A stretch of 64,000 nucleotides of DNA. Source: Hamadaea tsunoensis DSM 44101 (GTDB lineage Bacteria > Actinomycetota > Actinomycetes > Mycobacteriales > Micromonosporaceae). Of this stretch, positions 7,865-17,771 are shown piece after piece (position 1 is the first letter of the stretch; every line of letters starts with the position of its first letter). Location: NCBI RefSeq assembly GCF_000428945.1, contig NZ_KE386821.1, positions 264,495-328,494 on the forward strand, read 5' to 3'. The notes under the pieces are model-generated. The model did no database searches. It saw only the letters and a program-made list of their open reading frames with translations, and was not told where the DNA came from. A program made the position numbers and the translations under genes.

Positions 7865-10800
7865 CCACCCCCACCGAACTCGCCGCGGCCACCCCGGCCG
7901 CCCAGCGCCACCTGCTGTCCTGGGTACGCGACGGACTCGCCGGCCGGCTCACCGAGGTCGACCCCGGCAGCGGACCGGTCCCCGCGCGGGCCACGCTCGC
8001 CACGGGCCTGACCGTCAACGGTGCCGCCGTCACCGGCCCGCGGCTCGCCCTGCACGGACCCGGCGACGTGACCGGTGTCGACCCGCGGCAGGTCGTGCGG
8101 ACCGATCCGGCGCCGGGGGCGAAGAACTTCGAGGCGACGCATTACGCGCTCGTCGAGTTCGACGATCCCGGGCTGCCGTGGCGGCTCACCCCGGCCGCCG
8201 CCCACCCGGACAAGGGGCTGCGGCCCTGGCTGGTCCTGATCGTCGTCGACACCGCCACCCCCGGCGTACGCCTGTCCACCGACCCTCGCCGTCCGCTGCC
8301 GGTCCTCGACACGCCGCTCGCCGAACTGCCGGACCTGGCCCGGTCGGCCGCCTGGGCGCACGCCGAAGTCGTCGCCGCCGACGGCGAGGACATCGCGAAG
8401 CTGCTCGCCGACCGTCCCGAACGGACGGTCTCCCGGCTGATCGCCGAACGGAAACTGGCCGACGGGCGCGCCTACCTCGCCTGCGTCGTTCCGGCGTTCG
8501 AGCACGGGCGGCTGGCCGGACTCGGCGAACCCGTCCCCGCGACCGACACCACCCCGCCCGCGTGGACCGGCACCACCGGCACCGTCCGCCTGCCCGTCTA
8601 CCACCACTGGACCTTCTCGACCGGCGTCGACGGCGACTTCCCGGCGCTCGCCGGGCGGCTGCGGCCGGCGGTCCTCGGCGACGGCGGCAAGCAGCTGTAC
8701 TACCGCGACGCCGACCCGGAGGTGACCAAGGCGCTCGGCACCGACCCCGGCATCACCGCCGTCCTGCCCGCGCTCACCGCGCCCGGCTCGGCCATGACCG
8801 CCCCGGTGCACCCCGGGTTCGCGACCGCCCTGACCGGCATTCTCGCGCGTACCAGCACGGTGACGGCGCCGCTGTACCTCGGTGTCCACACCGGACACGG
8901 GTCCGGCTGGACCGGCGCCGAACCGCCGTGGCTGCGCCAGCTCAACACCGACCCCCGGCTGCGCGCCGCCGCCGGCCTCGGCGCCGAGGTCGTGCGCATC
9001 CACCAGGAACCCCTGATGGCCGCCGCCTGGGAGCAGGCCGCCGAACTCGCCGGCGTCAACCGCGAACTCCAGCAGGGACAGGTCGGGCGCGCGGTCAGCG
9101 ACAGCCTGCACCGCCGCTACTTCACCACAGCCGCAAACGCTGCCGCGACCGCGGCCGGGCTCGCCGATACGCGTACCCTGGCCGCCGCGGCCGACCGGGA
9201 CGACACCGTGATCGCGCGTACCGCACGGGCGTTCGGGCGGCTTCCCGGACCCGACGGCACGGTCGCGGCGCAACTCGCCACGCACGAGGCGACCGCCGCT
9301 ATCGCCTCCGCCGACGTGCAGCGCGCCGCCCGGCCCACCGGCCCCGCCGCGCGGGCCGGCGGTGCCACCCCCTTCTCGCCGCTGGCCTCCGGGCTGAGCC
9401 CCACCGCCGCCGGCACCCTCGTGCCCGCCCCGCCGATCCAGGCCGGCTCCGACACGGGTGTCCTCGACCGCTACACCGGTGGTGCCGCCCGCTACCGCGA
9501 CATCACCAGCGACGTCGCGGCCGCCGCCACGGACTGGTGGAGCCGGCCGTACGCCGCGGGACTGCCCCTGGTCACCCCCGGCCCGCTCGGCTACCTGACC
9601 GACCTGACGGTGTTCCAGGAGAATCCGGCGCGTACGCAGCTGACGGCGACCCTGCTGCGGACGGTCGACTTCGACGGCCGGCCCCGCGAGCAGAGCAGCC
9701 CGATCCCGCTGGCCACCGACCCCGCCGCCCCGACCGTCCGGCTCGTCGGCGGCCTCGTGCACCGCGTCGACCCCGGACAGCCGACGACCCTGCTGGCCGG
9801 CGTACGACCGGGCTTGTTCGTGGACAGCTGGGAGCCGTGCACCCGCAGCCTGCCGCGCGCCGCCGACGGCACCTATGGCACCACTCCGTACGCGCCGCTG
9901 CCGACCTTCCGCTGCGGCACCCTGCACGGCGCGGACGTGACCCTGCGCCGCCGGGCCGGGCAGCCGGACGCCGCGGCCGAGCTGGTCATGCTGTGGAGCG
10001 GCGCGGACCCGGACGGGGCCGGCGCGATCAGCACCTGCAGCTACCAGCTCGACACCCGCACGGTGCTGCACCCGCAGCGCAACATCCGCGTCTTCCTCGG
10101 CTACGCCCCGGCCGACTTCGCCGCCGACCTCGTGCCGATCACCGCCCGGGCCGGGCAGTCGATCACCGAGCCGACGGACCTGGCCGCGGCGTTTCTCAAC
10201 CCCACGTTCGTCACCGAGTCCGGGCCGGGCGGCATCGTCGTGCACCCCGTCTGGCAGCTCGACTGGACCGTCGGCCGCGCCTTCGGTACGCCGCAGGAGA
10301 GCTGGACCGCCGTGCACACGATCACGCTGGGCCAGCGGGTCTGGGACGACACCACGAGCGGCCGGCTGAGCCTGTCGGTGTCCGATCTGGACGGGGACGG
10401 CGACCCGGAACTGGTCGTGCACCTCACCTTCGACGAGCGGCGGGAGACCGGCCCGGCCCGGCGGGTGACCCGCCAGCGCATCGGCTTCGGCCTGCACCCC
10501 GACGGCTCGATCGAACACTGGGAGGCCCCGGTCGACCTGCCGATCGAGGCGCTGACCCCGGACGCCGCGACGATCGCGTTCCTCGGCGACCTCGACAACC
10601 AGCGGCTCGGCCGCGTCGCCGGGATCGGCCACAACTTCCAGTCCATCGCGGTCGCCCACCAGGCCTTGCTGATCCGCGACGCGACCCGTGGGCAGGACCC
10701 GCCGATGCGGGCGGCGTACGAGATCGGCAGCGTGGCCACCTGGGTCAGCGACTCCCTCGATCCGGCCACCACGATCCCGGCCGCCGTCGCCGACCGGATC

Positions 10801-11592
10801 AGCCCGCTGCCCGCGTCCAGGACGCTCGCCGCCGCGCCCCCGGCCGACCCGCTGCGCCCCCGGCTGTACGAGCCGTCGTTCCCGCAGGCGATGGCCGAGC
10901 CGCTGCGCGAGCTCTTCCCCGATCTCGTCTTCCCCGGCGCCGACGCGCTGCCCGACGACAGCGTCGCGCTGATGGCCGGCAACGGCCCGCTCATCGCCGC
11001 GTACCTGGCCGGGCTGAACCACGAATTCGGGCGGGAGATGCTGTGGCGCGGCTTCCCGTCCAGCGGCCGCGCGACCTGGTTCCGCCGGTTCTTCGACGCC
11101 CGCAGCGCCGACCCGGCCGGTCCCGCCGGCGACATCGCCGACATCGCCACCTGGGGCCGGACCGGCAACCTCGCCGACAAGGTGACCGGCCCGGCCGCGA
11201 ACGGCAGCGTCATCCTGCTCGTCCGCGGCGAACTGCTGCGCCGCTACCCCGACCTGGTCGTGCAGGCCGCGCCCGCGGTGAGCACCGCCACCGGCCGCCG
11301 GCCCGACGACACCGCCGTCCAGCTGCCCGTCTTCACCGGCCGGGCCGGGGCCGACGTGCTGCTGTTCAGCTTCGACATCCCGGCCACCGGCGTACGCGGT
11401 GACGGCACCCAGCCCGGCTGGTTCTTCATCTTCGCCGAACCGCCGACCGAGCCCCGCTTCGCCGGAACGCCCGACTGGACCGGGGCCGGCGCGTACGCGG
11501 CCGCGGCGCTGCTGAGCATGCCGTTCCGGGTCGCCGTGCACGCCTCCGACCTGATCGCCCCCGCGTCACTCACCTCCGGAGCCGAGAAATGA
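7861..11592 (+). CDS. Giant protein of unknown function with conserved C-terminal block (operon gene 3)
   Basis: A 1243-aa cytoplasmic-type protein without signal peptide or membrane segment. I cannot name a domain. Sequence blocks that look conserved, because they are dense in aromatics, Gly and Pro, include FEATHYALVEFDDPGLPWRL (about 80-100), RPWLVLIVVDT (about 120) and LPVYHHWTFSTGVDGDF (about 245). Another is SVSDLDGDGDPELVVHL (about 838-855), an FG-GAP/VCBS-like Asp-rich loop that could bind Ca2+. Close to the end are LNHEFGREMLWRGFP (about 1050), LLVRGELLRRYPDLVV (about 1120) and GWFFIFAEPPTEPRF (about 1185). It overlaps both neighbours by ATGA, so it should be made together with the DUF6603 protein. 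The function is unknown. Confidence 0.75.
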   Translation: MTTPTELAAATPAAQRHLLSWVRDGLAGRLTEVDPGSGPVPARATLATGLTVNGAAVTGPRLALHGPGDVTGVDPRQVVRTDPAPGAKNFEATHYALVEFDDPGLPWRLTPAAAHPDKGLRPWLVLIVVDTATPGVRLSTDPRRPLPVLDTPLAELPDLARSAAWAHAEVVAADGEDIAKLLADRPERTVSRLIAERKLADGRAYLACVVPAFEHGRLAGLGEPVPATDTTPPAWTGTTGTVRLPVYHHWTFSTGVDGDFPALAGRLRPAVLGDGGKQLYYRDADPEVTKALGTDPGITAVLPALTAPGSAMTAPVHPGFATALTGILARTSTVTAPLYLGVHTGHGSGWTGAEPPWLRQLNTDPRLRAAAGLGAEVVRIHQEPLMAAAWEQAAELAGVNRELQQGQVGRAVSDSLHRRYFTTAANAAATAAGLADTRTLAAAADRDDTVIARTARAFGRLPGPDGTVAAQLATHEATAAIASADVQRAARPTGPAARAGGATPFSPLASGLSPTAAGTLVPAPPIQAGSDTGVLDRYTGGAARYRDITSDVAAAATDWWSRPYAAGLPLVTPGPLGYLTDLTVFQENPARTQLTATLLRTVDFDGRPREQSSPIPLATDPAAPTVRLVGGLVHRVDPGQPTTLLAGVRPGLFVDSWEPCTRSLPRAADGTYGTTPYAPLPTFRCGTLHGADVTLRRRAGQPDAAAELVMLWSGADPDGAGAISTCSYQLDTRTVLHPQRNIRVFLGYAPADFAADLVPITARAGQSITEPTDLAAAFLNPTFVTESGPGGIVVHPVWQLDWTVGRAFGTPQESWTAVHTITLGQRVWDDTTSGRLSLSVSDLDGDGDPELVVHLTFDERRETGPARRVTRQRIGFGLHPDGSIEHWEAPVDLPIEALTPDAATIAFLGDLDNQRLGRVAGIGHNFQSIAVAHQALLIRDATRGQDPPMRAAYEIGSVATWVSDSLDPATTIPAAVADRISPLPASRTLAAAPPADPLRPRLYEPSFPQAMAEPLRELFPDLVFPGADALPDDSVALMAGNGPLIAAYLAGLNHEFGREMLWRGFPSSGRATWFRRFFDARSADPAGPAGDIADIATWGRTGNLADKVTGPAANGSVILLVRGELLRRYPDLVVQAAPAVSTATGRRPDDTAVQLPVFTGRAGADVLLFSFDIPATGVRGDGTQPGWFFIFAEPPTEPRFAGTPDWTGAGAYAAAALLSMPFRVAVHASDLIAPASLTSGAEK

Positions 11593-14500
11593 CCGCCCCC
11601 GCAGCCCCGCCCGCCACCGAGACCGCGGCGGCGACCCCGTCCGTGGCCCCCGCTCAGCCGCTGCCGCTGCCCGCCGACGTCCCGATCGCCCTGCTGCCGG
11701 TACGCCTGGAGACCCGCTACCACGACGGCAACCTGCTGATCCGAATCTATCCCGACGTGCTGCACGTGGACGCACACGAGACGGTCCTGACGGCGGCCGA
11801 GGCCGGCCACGGTGTCCGCTACTGGGCACAGGTCGCCGCGGCCGGCACCGACCCCGACCAGCTGCTCGGGGCGTGGCGGGCCCTGACCGCCGAGCACGGC
11901 ATCGAACGCGCCGCCTGGATCGCCCGGCGTACGCGTGACGGCGCACCGGCGGAGACACCGGCGACGAGCACCTGGACCCGGGCCCCGATGGCGAGGCTGC
12001 TGCCGACCCGGTGGCGGGTCGCCGGCTACCGCGAATGGGGTCCGGGCAATCCGCCGACGCTGCACTTCGACGTGGCCGGCAAGGAGATCACCGGCGATCT
12101 CGCGGTCGGACCCGACCCCGCCGCGACCGGCCTGCCACCGGAGTCCGATGAGGACACCCTGATCACCCCCGGCATGCGGTGGATGGTCGACTACCAGGCG
12201 GCCCTGGACGCGGGCATGGCGGTCACCGTCACGAAGGCCGACGACGCCAACCTCGGACTACCGCTCACCTGGCTGATCGCGTACGGAGTGGACGAGAAGG
12301 GCGACCCGGTCACCGGCGCCGCCCGCCTGGCCGGGCTCCTCGAAGCCCACCACTACACCGACGGTCTCGGGTACGCCGACCCCGGCACCCCCACCAACAA
12401 CACCGAACTGGGCCGGTCCGGGCTCGACCCGCTCGGCGACAAGATCAGCGAGCGCTACCGGATCGCCGACGGTACGCGTACCGGCGCGGCCGCGACCCCC
12501 GCGGCGTCGATCGCGGCCCAGCTGGCCGCCGCGCTGGGCTTCGACCCGGCCGCCGCGACCGTGCTGCAGCGCGATCCCGCCGGCCGCCGACCGGACGCGC
12601 AGGCCGACGTCAACGCCGTCCTGTGGCCGTCCACCTGGGGCTACTTCCTGCTGCACGTGCTCGACGGCATCGACCTGCCGAGTATCCGCCAGGTCCGCCG
12701 CCATTTCATCGACCACGTCCGGGCCGGCGGTGCCCTGCCCACCCTGCGGGTCGGCGACCAGCCGTACGGCGTACTGCCGGTGATGTCCTTGAAGCACTGG
12801 GCCGACCGCGAAGGCGGCACCGGCGTGCACACGGCCATGGTCCGGCTGCTGCGCCAGCTGCAGCCCGCCTTCGGCGAGGCCAGCTGGAAGGCGACCGTCG
12901 GCAAGCGGTGGGCCGGCCAGCCCGGCGTCGACGCCACCGAGCGCTACCACCGGCTGCTGGCCACCCAGGCGCAGGCCGTCGACTACGTCGGCCGCAGCGC
13001 CCTGGGCCCGGAGTACGTCGGCGACCTGTGGCGGTTCCTGCGCCTCGACTTCGACTCCGCGTGGCGGCAGGCACCCCGCCGGCAGGCCAACGCCGTCCTG
13101 TCCGCGGTCGGCCTGCCGGTCGACCAGCGGCACACCGGCACCGTCTTCGCCGGCGAGGCGTACCCGGTGCTGCACACCCTGACCGGCGCCGACGCGGCGG
13201 CTTATCTGACCGAACTGGCCGCGCTGGCCCCGGCGGCGCTCGCGGCCGCGACCGAGCGCGGGCAGACGCCGCTGTTCTACCGCCTCGCGCGGCACTCGGC
13301 CCTGCAGGAATGGTGGACGGCGGTCATCGCGACCCGCGGCGACCGGGCGCTGCGCGAGAAGGAACTGATCGATGCGGACCCGCTCGCCCCGCCGACCGCG
13401 ACGCTGTGGCGCGGCCTGGACGCGGCCGCGCCCGGCCAGCCCGGGCTGACCGTCGAGCAGTACCTCACCCGCGCCGCCGCGGGCGACCCGAACGTCACCG
13501 ACCTGCGCGAGTTCGGCGATCGCAGCCGCAGCCTCGCGGCGGCGATCCGCCGGGAGGACGTCACCCCCGACCTGCTCGACGGGCTCGTCCGCGGCGGGCT
13601 CGACCTGGCCGCCCACCGCATCGACGCGTGGATCGGCTCGTTCGCCACCCGGCGGCTGGCCCACGTGCGCGGGCGGCAGCCGCAGCTGCTGGCCGTCGGC
13701 GGCTTCGGCTGGCTGGCCAACGTCGGCCCGGCCCCGCTGAGCTCGGTGGACACGTTGCCGCCCAAGGAATCCGCGCCCCTGTACACCGACGCGGCCAACG
13801 CCGGGCACGTCCTCGCCCCGTCGCTGCAGCACGCCACCACCGCCGCCATCCTGCACGCCGGCTACGTGGCCCGCGGCGGCCGCGCGGGAAAGCCCGGCGC
13901 CGTCGCGGTCAACCTCAACGCCGATCGCGTACGCCTCGTCCAGCACCTCACCGAAGGCATCAGCGCCGGACAGCCGCTCGCCGCCCTCGTCGGCTACCGG
14001 TTCGAACGCGCGCTGTCCGAAGGGGGAGTGGACGGCGTACCGGCGATGATCCTGCCCTTCCGCATCCTCGCCCCGTACACCGCGCAGGTGCTCACCCCGG
14101 ACGGCGGCGCGACCGACGTCACCCGGCCGGCGAGCCTCGCGGGATCCGTCGCGGACGGCGTGGAACTCGTGCGCCGCCTGCACGCGGGAACCATCCCGTG
14201 GGGCAGCGCCCCCGACCCGGCGCAGCCGACGGTCACGCTTCCCGCACCGGGCAGCCACGCCTACGACGCGTGCCTCGCGGCGCTGCGATCCGCCGCCGAC
14301 GCGCTGGACGCACTGGCCGACGCCACGCTGGCCGAAGGCGTACACCACCTCGCGGCCGGGAACCCGACCCGCGCGGGGGCCGTCCTCGACGCGCTCGCCA
14401 AGGGGGAGGCTCCGCCACCGGAGCTCGACGTCGTGCGTACCCCGCGCAGCGGCGCCGTGCACACCCACCGGCTGATGTTCCTCGGCACCGTCGACGCCGG

Positions 14501-15977
14501 CGCCGACTACCGGATCTGGCCCGCCGACGGCCGCCAGATCCGCGCCGACATCGAACCCACCGTCAACGGCTGGGCGGGCCGGCTGCTCGGCGACCCGTCC
14601 CGCGTACGCTGCAAGGGCGTCTGGACCGGCGCCGACGGCACGGTGCTCGCGACCGGTGAGACGACTCTCGACCAGCTCGCCGTCTCGCCGCTGGACATGA
14701 TCGCGCTGGCCGGCGACGACCGCTCCGGCGGCCGGTACGAGCTGCGCCAGCGCTTCATCGACCGGCTACGGCTGCTGCGCCCGCCGACGGTACCCGACGA
14801 GATCATGCCCGTGCCCGACTTCGGCCGCCAGCCCGGCTGGTCCGCGCAGACCCTCAGCGTCGAGGAGTTCCTCCAGCTCGTGGCGGCCGTCCGAGCGACC
14901 CTGGCCGGAGCCCGCCCGGTACGCGCCGAAGACCTCGCCGGCCCCGGCGGTACGCGTACCGTCCAATGGGGAATCGCCGACCTCGCGGGCCGGGTGACCG
15001 TCGTGCTCAACAGCTTCACGCAGACCCGCGCGCTGCTGTCGGCGGCCGTGGACGCCGGAGACATCGGCGGGATGGGCGGGCACCTGGTCACCTTCGCCGC
15101 CCGGGGACTGCCGGGCGCGTACCCGCAGACCGGGCATCCGTGGAACGACGCCTGGCGGGACGAGTTGCGGGTGAGGGCGCGCGGCGTACTGTCCGAAGTG
15201 GATCGGAGGATGGCCGAGGAGGCGCGGTTGCGCGGCGCCTTCGACGACGCGGCCGCGACCGACGACCAGCGGGTCGCCCACCACATCGCCCGGCTGCGCA
15301 GCCTGCTCGGCGAGGACTTCCCGGTCGCGCCCACCTTCCAGGTGACCGACCGGGCCGCGCTCGCCGACCTGTTCGCCCACTCGAACACGCTGACCGGCGG
15401 CGACCCCCTCGCCACCGGCACCTGGCTCGACCGGCTCGCCCGCGTCCGCAAGGCACCCGCCCGACTGCAGTCCGCGTTCCGGTACGCCGAAGCGACCGGT
15501 GCCGCGATCTCGACCGACCTGACCATCGCCCAGCTGCCCCACCGCGACGGCGACGCCTGGGCGGCACTGCCCGGGGCGCCGAAGACGGGGCGGACGGCGT
15601 TGGCGGTGCACACGGTCCGGCCGATCAACCCGGCCGCCTCCCTCGCCGGACTCGTCTTCGACGAGTGGACCGAGACGGTGCCGGGCGACTCCGAGGTCGC
15701 CGGGCTCACCTTCCATTACGACGCGCCGAACTCCCGCGCCCCGCAGGCCGTCCTGCTCGCCGTCCCGCCGGGCGCCGACGGCACCTGGACCACCGAACAG
15801 CTGCGCGACACCGTGGCCGAGGCCCTCGACGTGGCCCGGTCGCGGGCGGTGACGCTGCCGACCCTTGACGAGTACGGCCACTTCCTGCCCGCGATCTACC
15901 TCGGGCTCAACGACGCGGGCGCGACCGTCTCGACCGACCTGACCGGCGGGGCCGGTCTCGAAGGAGCGATCCGATGA
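11589..15977 (+). CDS. Giant protein of unknown function (operon gene 4)
   Basis: A 1462-aa protein, the largest of the operon. After a Pro/Ala/Thr-rich leader of about 35 residues it begins with a block that looks conserved: LLPVRLETRYHDGNLLIRIY (about 37-57), then HVDAHETVLTAAE. Other strong blocks are MRWMVDYQAALDAGMAVTV (about 197), GTPTNNTELG (about 265), LWPSTWGYFLLHVLDGIDLP (about 345) and LPTLRVGDQPYGVLPVMSLK (about 380-400). Late in the protein come VTVVLNSFTQTRALL (about 1135) and NPAASLAGLVFDEWTE (about 1350). Helices alternate with short strands. I see no catalytic triad, nucleotide-binding loop, signal peptide or membrane helix. It is coupled to both neighbours by ATGA overlaps. 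I recognise the PVRLETR and RVGDQPYGVLP type of sequence as recurring in uncharacterised bacterial proteins but know no function. Confidence 0.75.
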   Translation: MTAPAAPPATETAAATPSVAPAQPLPLPADVPIALLPVRLETRYHDGNLLIRIYPDVLHVDAHETVLTAAEAGHGVRYWAQVAAAGTDPDQLLGAWRALTAEHGIERAAWIARRTRDGAPAETPATSTWTRAPMARLLPTRWRVAGYREWGPGNPPTLHFDVAGKEITGDLAVGPDPAATGLPPESDEDTLITPGMRWMVDYQAALDAGMAVTVTKADDANLGLPLTWLIAYGVDEKGDPVTGAARLAGLLEAHHYTDGLGYADPGTPTNNTELGRSGLDPLGDKISERYRIADGTRTGAAATPAASIAAQLAAALGFDPAAATVLQRDPAGRRPDAQADVNAVLWPSTWGYFLLHVLDGIDLPSIRQVRRHFIDHVRAGGALPTLRVGDQPYGVLPVMSLKHWADREGGTGVHTAMVRLLRQLQPAFGEASWKATVGKRWAGQPGVDATERYHRLLATQAQAVDYVGRSALGPEYVGDLWRFLRLDFDSAWRQAPRRQANAVLSAVGLPVDQRHTGTVFAGEAYPVLHTLTGADAAAYLTELAALAPAALAAATERGQTPLFYRLARHSALQEWWTAVIATRGDRALREKELIDADPLAPPTATLWRGLDAAAPGQPGLTVEQYLTRAAAGDPNVTDLREFGDRSRSLAAAIRREDVTPDLLDGLVRGGLDLAAHRIDAWIGSFATRRLAHVRGRQPQLLAVGGFGWLANVGPAPLSSVDTLPPKESAPLYTDAANAGHVLAPSLQHATTAAILHAGYVARGGRAGKPGAVAVNLNADRVRLVQHLTEGISAGQPLAALVGYRFERALSEGGVDGVPAMILPFRILAPYTAQVLTPDGGATDVTRPASLAGSVADGVELVRRLHAGTIPWGSAPDPAQPTVTLPAPGSHAYDACLAALRSAADALDALADATLAEGVHHLAAGNPTRAGAVLDALAKGEAPPPELDVVRTPRSGAVHTHRLMFLGTVDAGADYRIWPADGRQIRADIEPTVNGWAGRLLGDPSRVRCKGVWTGADGTVLATGETTLDQLAVSPLDMIALAGDDRSGGRYELRQRFIDRLRLLRPPTVPDEIMPVPDFGRQPGWSAQTLSVEEFLQLVAAVRATLAGARPVRAEDLAGPGGTRTVQWGIADLAGRVTVVLNSFTQTRALLSAAVDAGDIGGMGGHLVTFAARGLPGAYPQTGHPWNDAWRDELRVRARGVLSEVDRRMAEEARLRGAFDDAAATDDQRVAHHIARLRSLLGEDFPVAPTFQVTDRAALADLFAHSNTLTGGDPLATGTWLDRLARVRKAPARLQSAFRYAEATGAAISTDLTIAQLPHRDGDAWAALPGAPKTGRTALAVHTVRPINPAASLAGLVFDEWTETVPGDSEVAGLTFHYDAPNSRAPQAVLLAVPPGADGTWTTEQLRDTVAEALDVARSRAVTLPTLDEYGHFLPAIYLGLNDAGATVSTDLTGGAGLEGAIR

Positions 15978-17683
15978 CCACCTCCGACGAGCGGACTCCC
16001 TCGGCGACCACCTGGACCCGGCTGGAGCCGCAGCACGCCTCGCCCGACGAGCGCATCGGCGCGGCGGCGGCGATCGCCGATCCCGCCTGGCTGCTGGCCC
16101 GGCAGTGGCAGTTCGGCGAATTCCACGGCAGCGACGGCGGCTCGCCGGCGTCGGCCCGGATGCGGATGCACGCCGGCACGTTCTCCGGCTACCGCGGCCG
16201 TGGGATCGGCGGCGACCTCGACCGCTTCGACCCGTACGCCCAGCACACGATGCCGCTGGAGGTACTCGTCGAGCGGGAGCCGGCCGACCCGGTCGACCTC
16301 ACCCTGCGCGCGGACGGCGGCCGGCGGTTCGCCCGGCTGCTCGACCGCCACGGGGCCGGCGCCTACCGGCAGGCGTTCGTCGACCGGTACCCGCTGCCCG
16401 CGACCGCACCCGGCGCGCCCGCGCACGCCGACAGCGCAGCCCTGCTGGCCGTTCTCGCCGGCCGGCTGGCCGACGGTCAGGCCCTGGCCGCCGCGTGCAC
16501 CTCGGCTTCGGGGCAGCCCGTCGTACCGGCCGTGCCCGCCGTCGCGGCGGCCGACCGCGCCGCGGTGCTGGCCGCCGTCACCGAGTTCCTGGCGTGGTGG
16601 TCGTCCTTCGTGGACCATCCCGGCGCCGGCGGGCAGGCCTGGGTGCCGACGCGGATGGAGCACGCGTTCGGTGTCGGCGCGCTGCTCGGCCCCGACAACA
16701 CGCAGGTCAACCTGGTCGCCACCGAGTATCCCGGCGGCACCCTGGACTGGTACGACCTCGACGTGGCCACCGACGGCACCTGGGTTCCGGCCGACGCCCC
16801 CGGCCGCGAGATCGTCCGGACCGGCCTGCCGACCCCGGTACGCTATCCCGGCATGCCGGCCGCCCGTTTCTGGGAGTTCGAGGACGCCCGCGTCTACCTC
16901 GGCGGTGTCGAGGCGGGCCGCGACGACCTCGGCCGGATGCTCCTGGCGGAGTTCGCGATCCTCTACTCCGACGACTGGTTCGTCATCCCGGTCGAACTGC
17001 CGGTCGGCACCGTCGCCCGGGTCGTGTCCCTCGTCGTCGCGGACACGTTCGGCGTGCGTACGCTGATCCAGCCGGCCGCCCACGGTGACTGGGACATGTA
17101 CCGGCTGACCGGTGCCGGGGCGGACCAGGCCCTCTTCGTCCTGCCGCCGACCCTCGCGGGCAGCCTCGACGGCGACCCGGTCGAGGAGGTCGTGCTCCTG
17201 CGCGACGAAGCCGCCAACGTGGCCTGGGCGGTGGAGACGCGCGTACAGAGCGCGGCCGGACGCCCCGCCGACCGGCACGAGCAGTACCTCGCCCAGCTGC
17301 GCGCCGCCGGCGACCCGGTCGCGCCGGCGGTACCCGGCGGCGTCGACTTCGACTACCGGCTGCGTACCGGGCAGCCGCCCGAACACTGGATCCCGCTCAT
17401 CCCCGAGGCGCACTCCGACGGGCTGCGGCTGCGCCGGGACGCGCTGGCCAAGCCCGGCACGGACATCCCGATCCCACCACTCGGCGAGCTGCTCACCGCC
17501 GCGGAGTGGATCGCGGCCGAGGAGGTGCCCCGCGAAGGCGCCCGGATCACGCGCAGCTGGCAGCTGGCCCGGTGGGGCGACGGGTCGACGCATCTCTGGC
17601 TGTCACGCCGCAAGGTGACCGGGCGCGGCGAGGCGTCGAGCGGGCTGCGATTCGACGTCCTCCAGCGAGCCGACGCCGGATAA
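15974..17683 (+). CDS. Large protein of unknown function (operon gene 5)
   Basis: A 569-aa protein, last of the coupled operon. The most distinctive segment is close to the N-terminus: TWTRLEPQHASPDERIG, then DPAWLLARQWQFGEFHGSDG (about 35-55). Later blocks are WVPTRMEHAFGV (about 220), LDWYDLDVATDGTW (about 256), RFWEFEDARVYLGGVEAG (about 298), LLAEFAILYSDDWFVIPVEL (about 318-338) and PEHWIPLIP (about 472). There is no signal peptide, membrane helix or known motif. The start is ATGA-coupled to the previous stop. The next gene is convergent, so the operon ends here; I see no strong hairpin in the 88-bp gap. The family is unassigned. Confidence 0.75.
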   Translation: MTTSDERTPSATTWTRLEPQHASPDERIGAAAAIADPAWLLARQWQFGEFHGSDGGSPASARMRMHAGTFSGYRGRGIGGDLDRFDPYAQHTMPLEVLVEREPADPVDLTLRADGGRRFARLLDRHGAGAYRQAFVDRYPLPATAPGAPAHADSAALLAVLAGRLADGQALAAACTSASGQPVVPAVPAVAAADRAAVLAAVTEFLAWWSSFVDHPGAGGQAWVPTRMEHAFGVGALLGPDNTQVNLVATEYPGGTLDWYDLDVATDGTWVPADAPGREIVRTGLPTPVRYPGMPAARFWEFEDARVYLGGVEAGRDDLGRMLLAEFAILYSDDWFVIPVELPVGTVARVVSLVVADTFGVRTLIQPAAHGDWDMYRLTGAGADQALFVLPPTLAGSLDGDPVEEVVLLRDEAANVAWAVETRVQSAAGRPADRHEQYLAQLRAAGDPVAPAVPGGVDFDYRLRTGQPPEHWIPLIPEAHSDGLRLRRDALAKPGTDIPIPPLGELLTAAEWIAAEEVPREGARITRSWQLARWGDGSTHLWLSRRKVTGRGEASSGLRFDVLQRADAG

Positions 17684-17771
17684 CGGACGGCGGCGCGGGT
17701 CCGGGCGGGCGGCGCGAGGTCAGGGCGGTGGCACCTCCCGCGGACGGAGCTGACATGACGATCGCCGCATG

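Noticed and set aside
6919..11541. A 1540-codon open frame on the minus strand opposite operon genes 2 and 3
   Set aside because: Its translation is low-complexity Gly/Arg/Val/Gln sequence without domains, as expected from the antisense of GC-rich codons; the plus-strand proteins have ordered structure and coupled starts.
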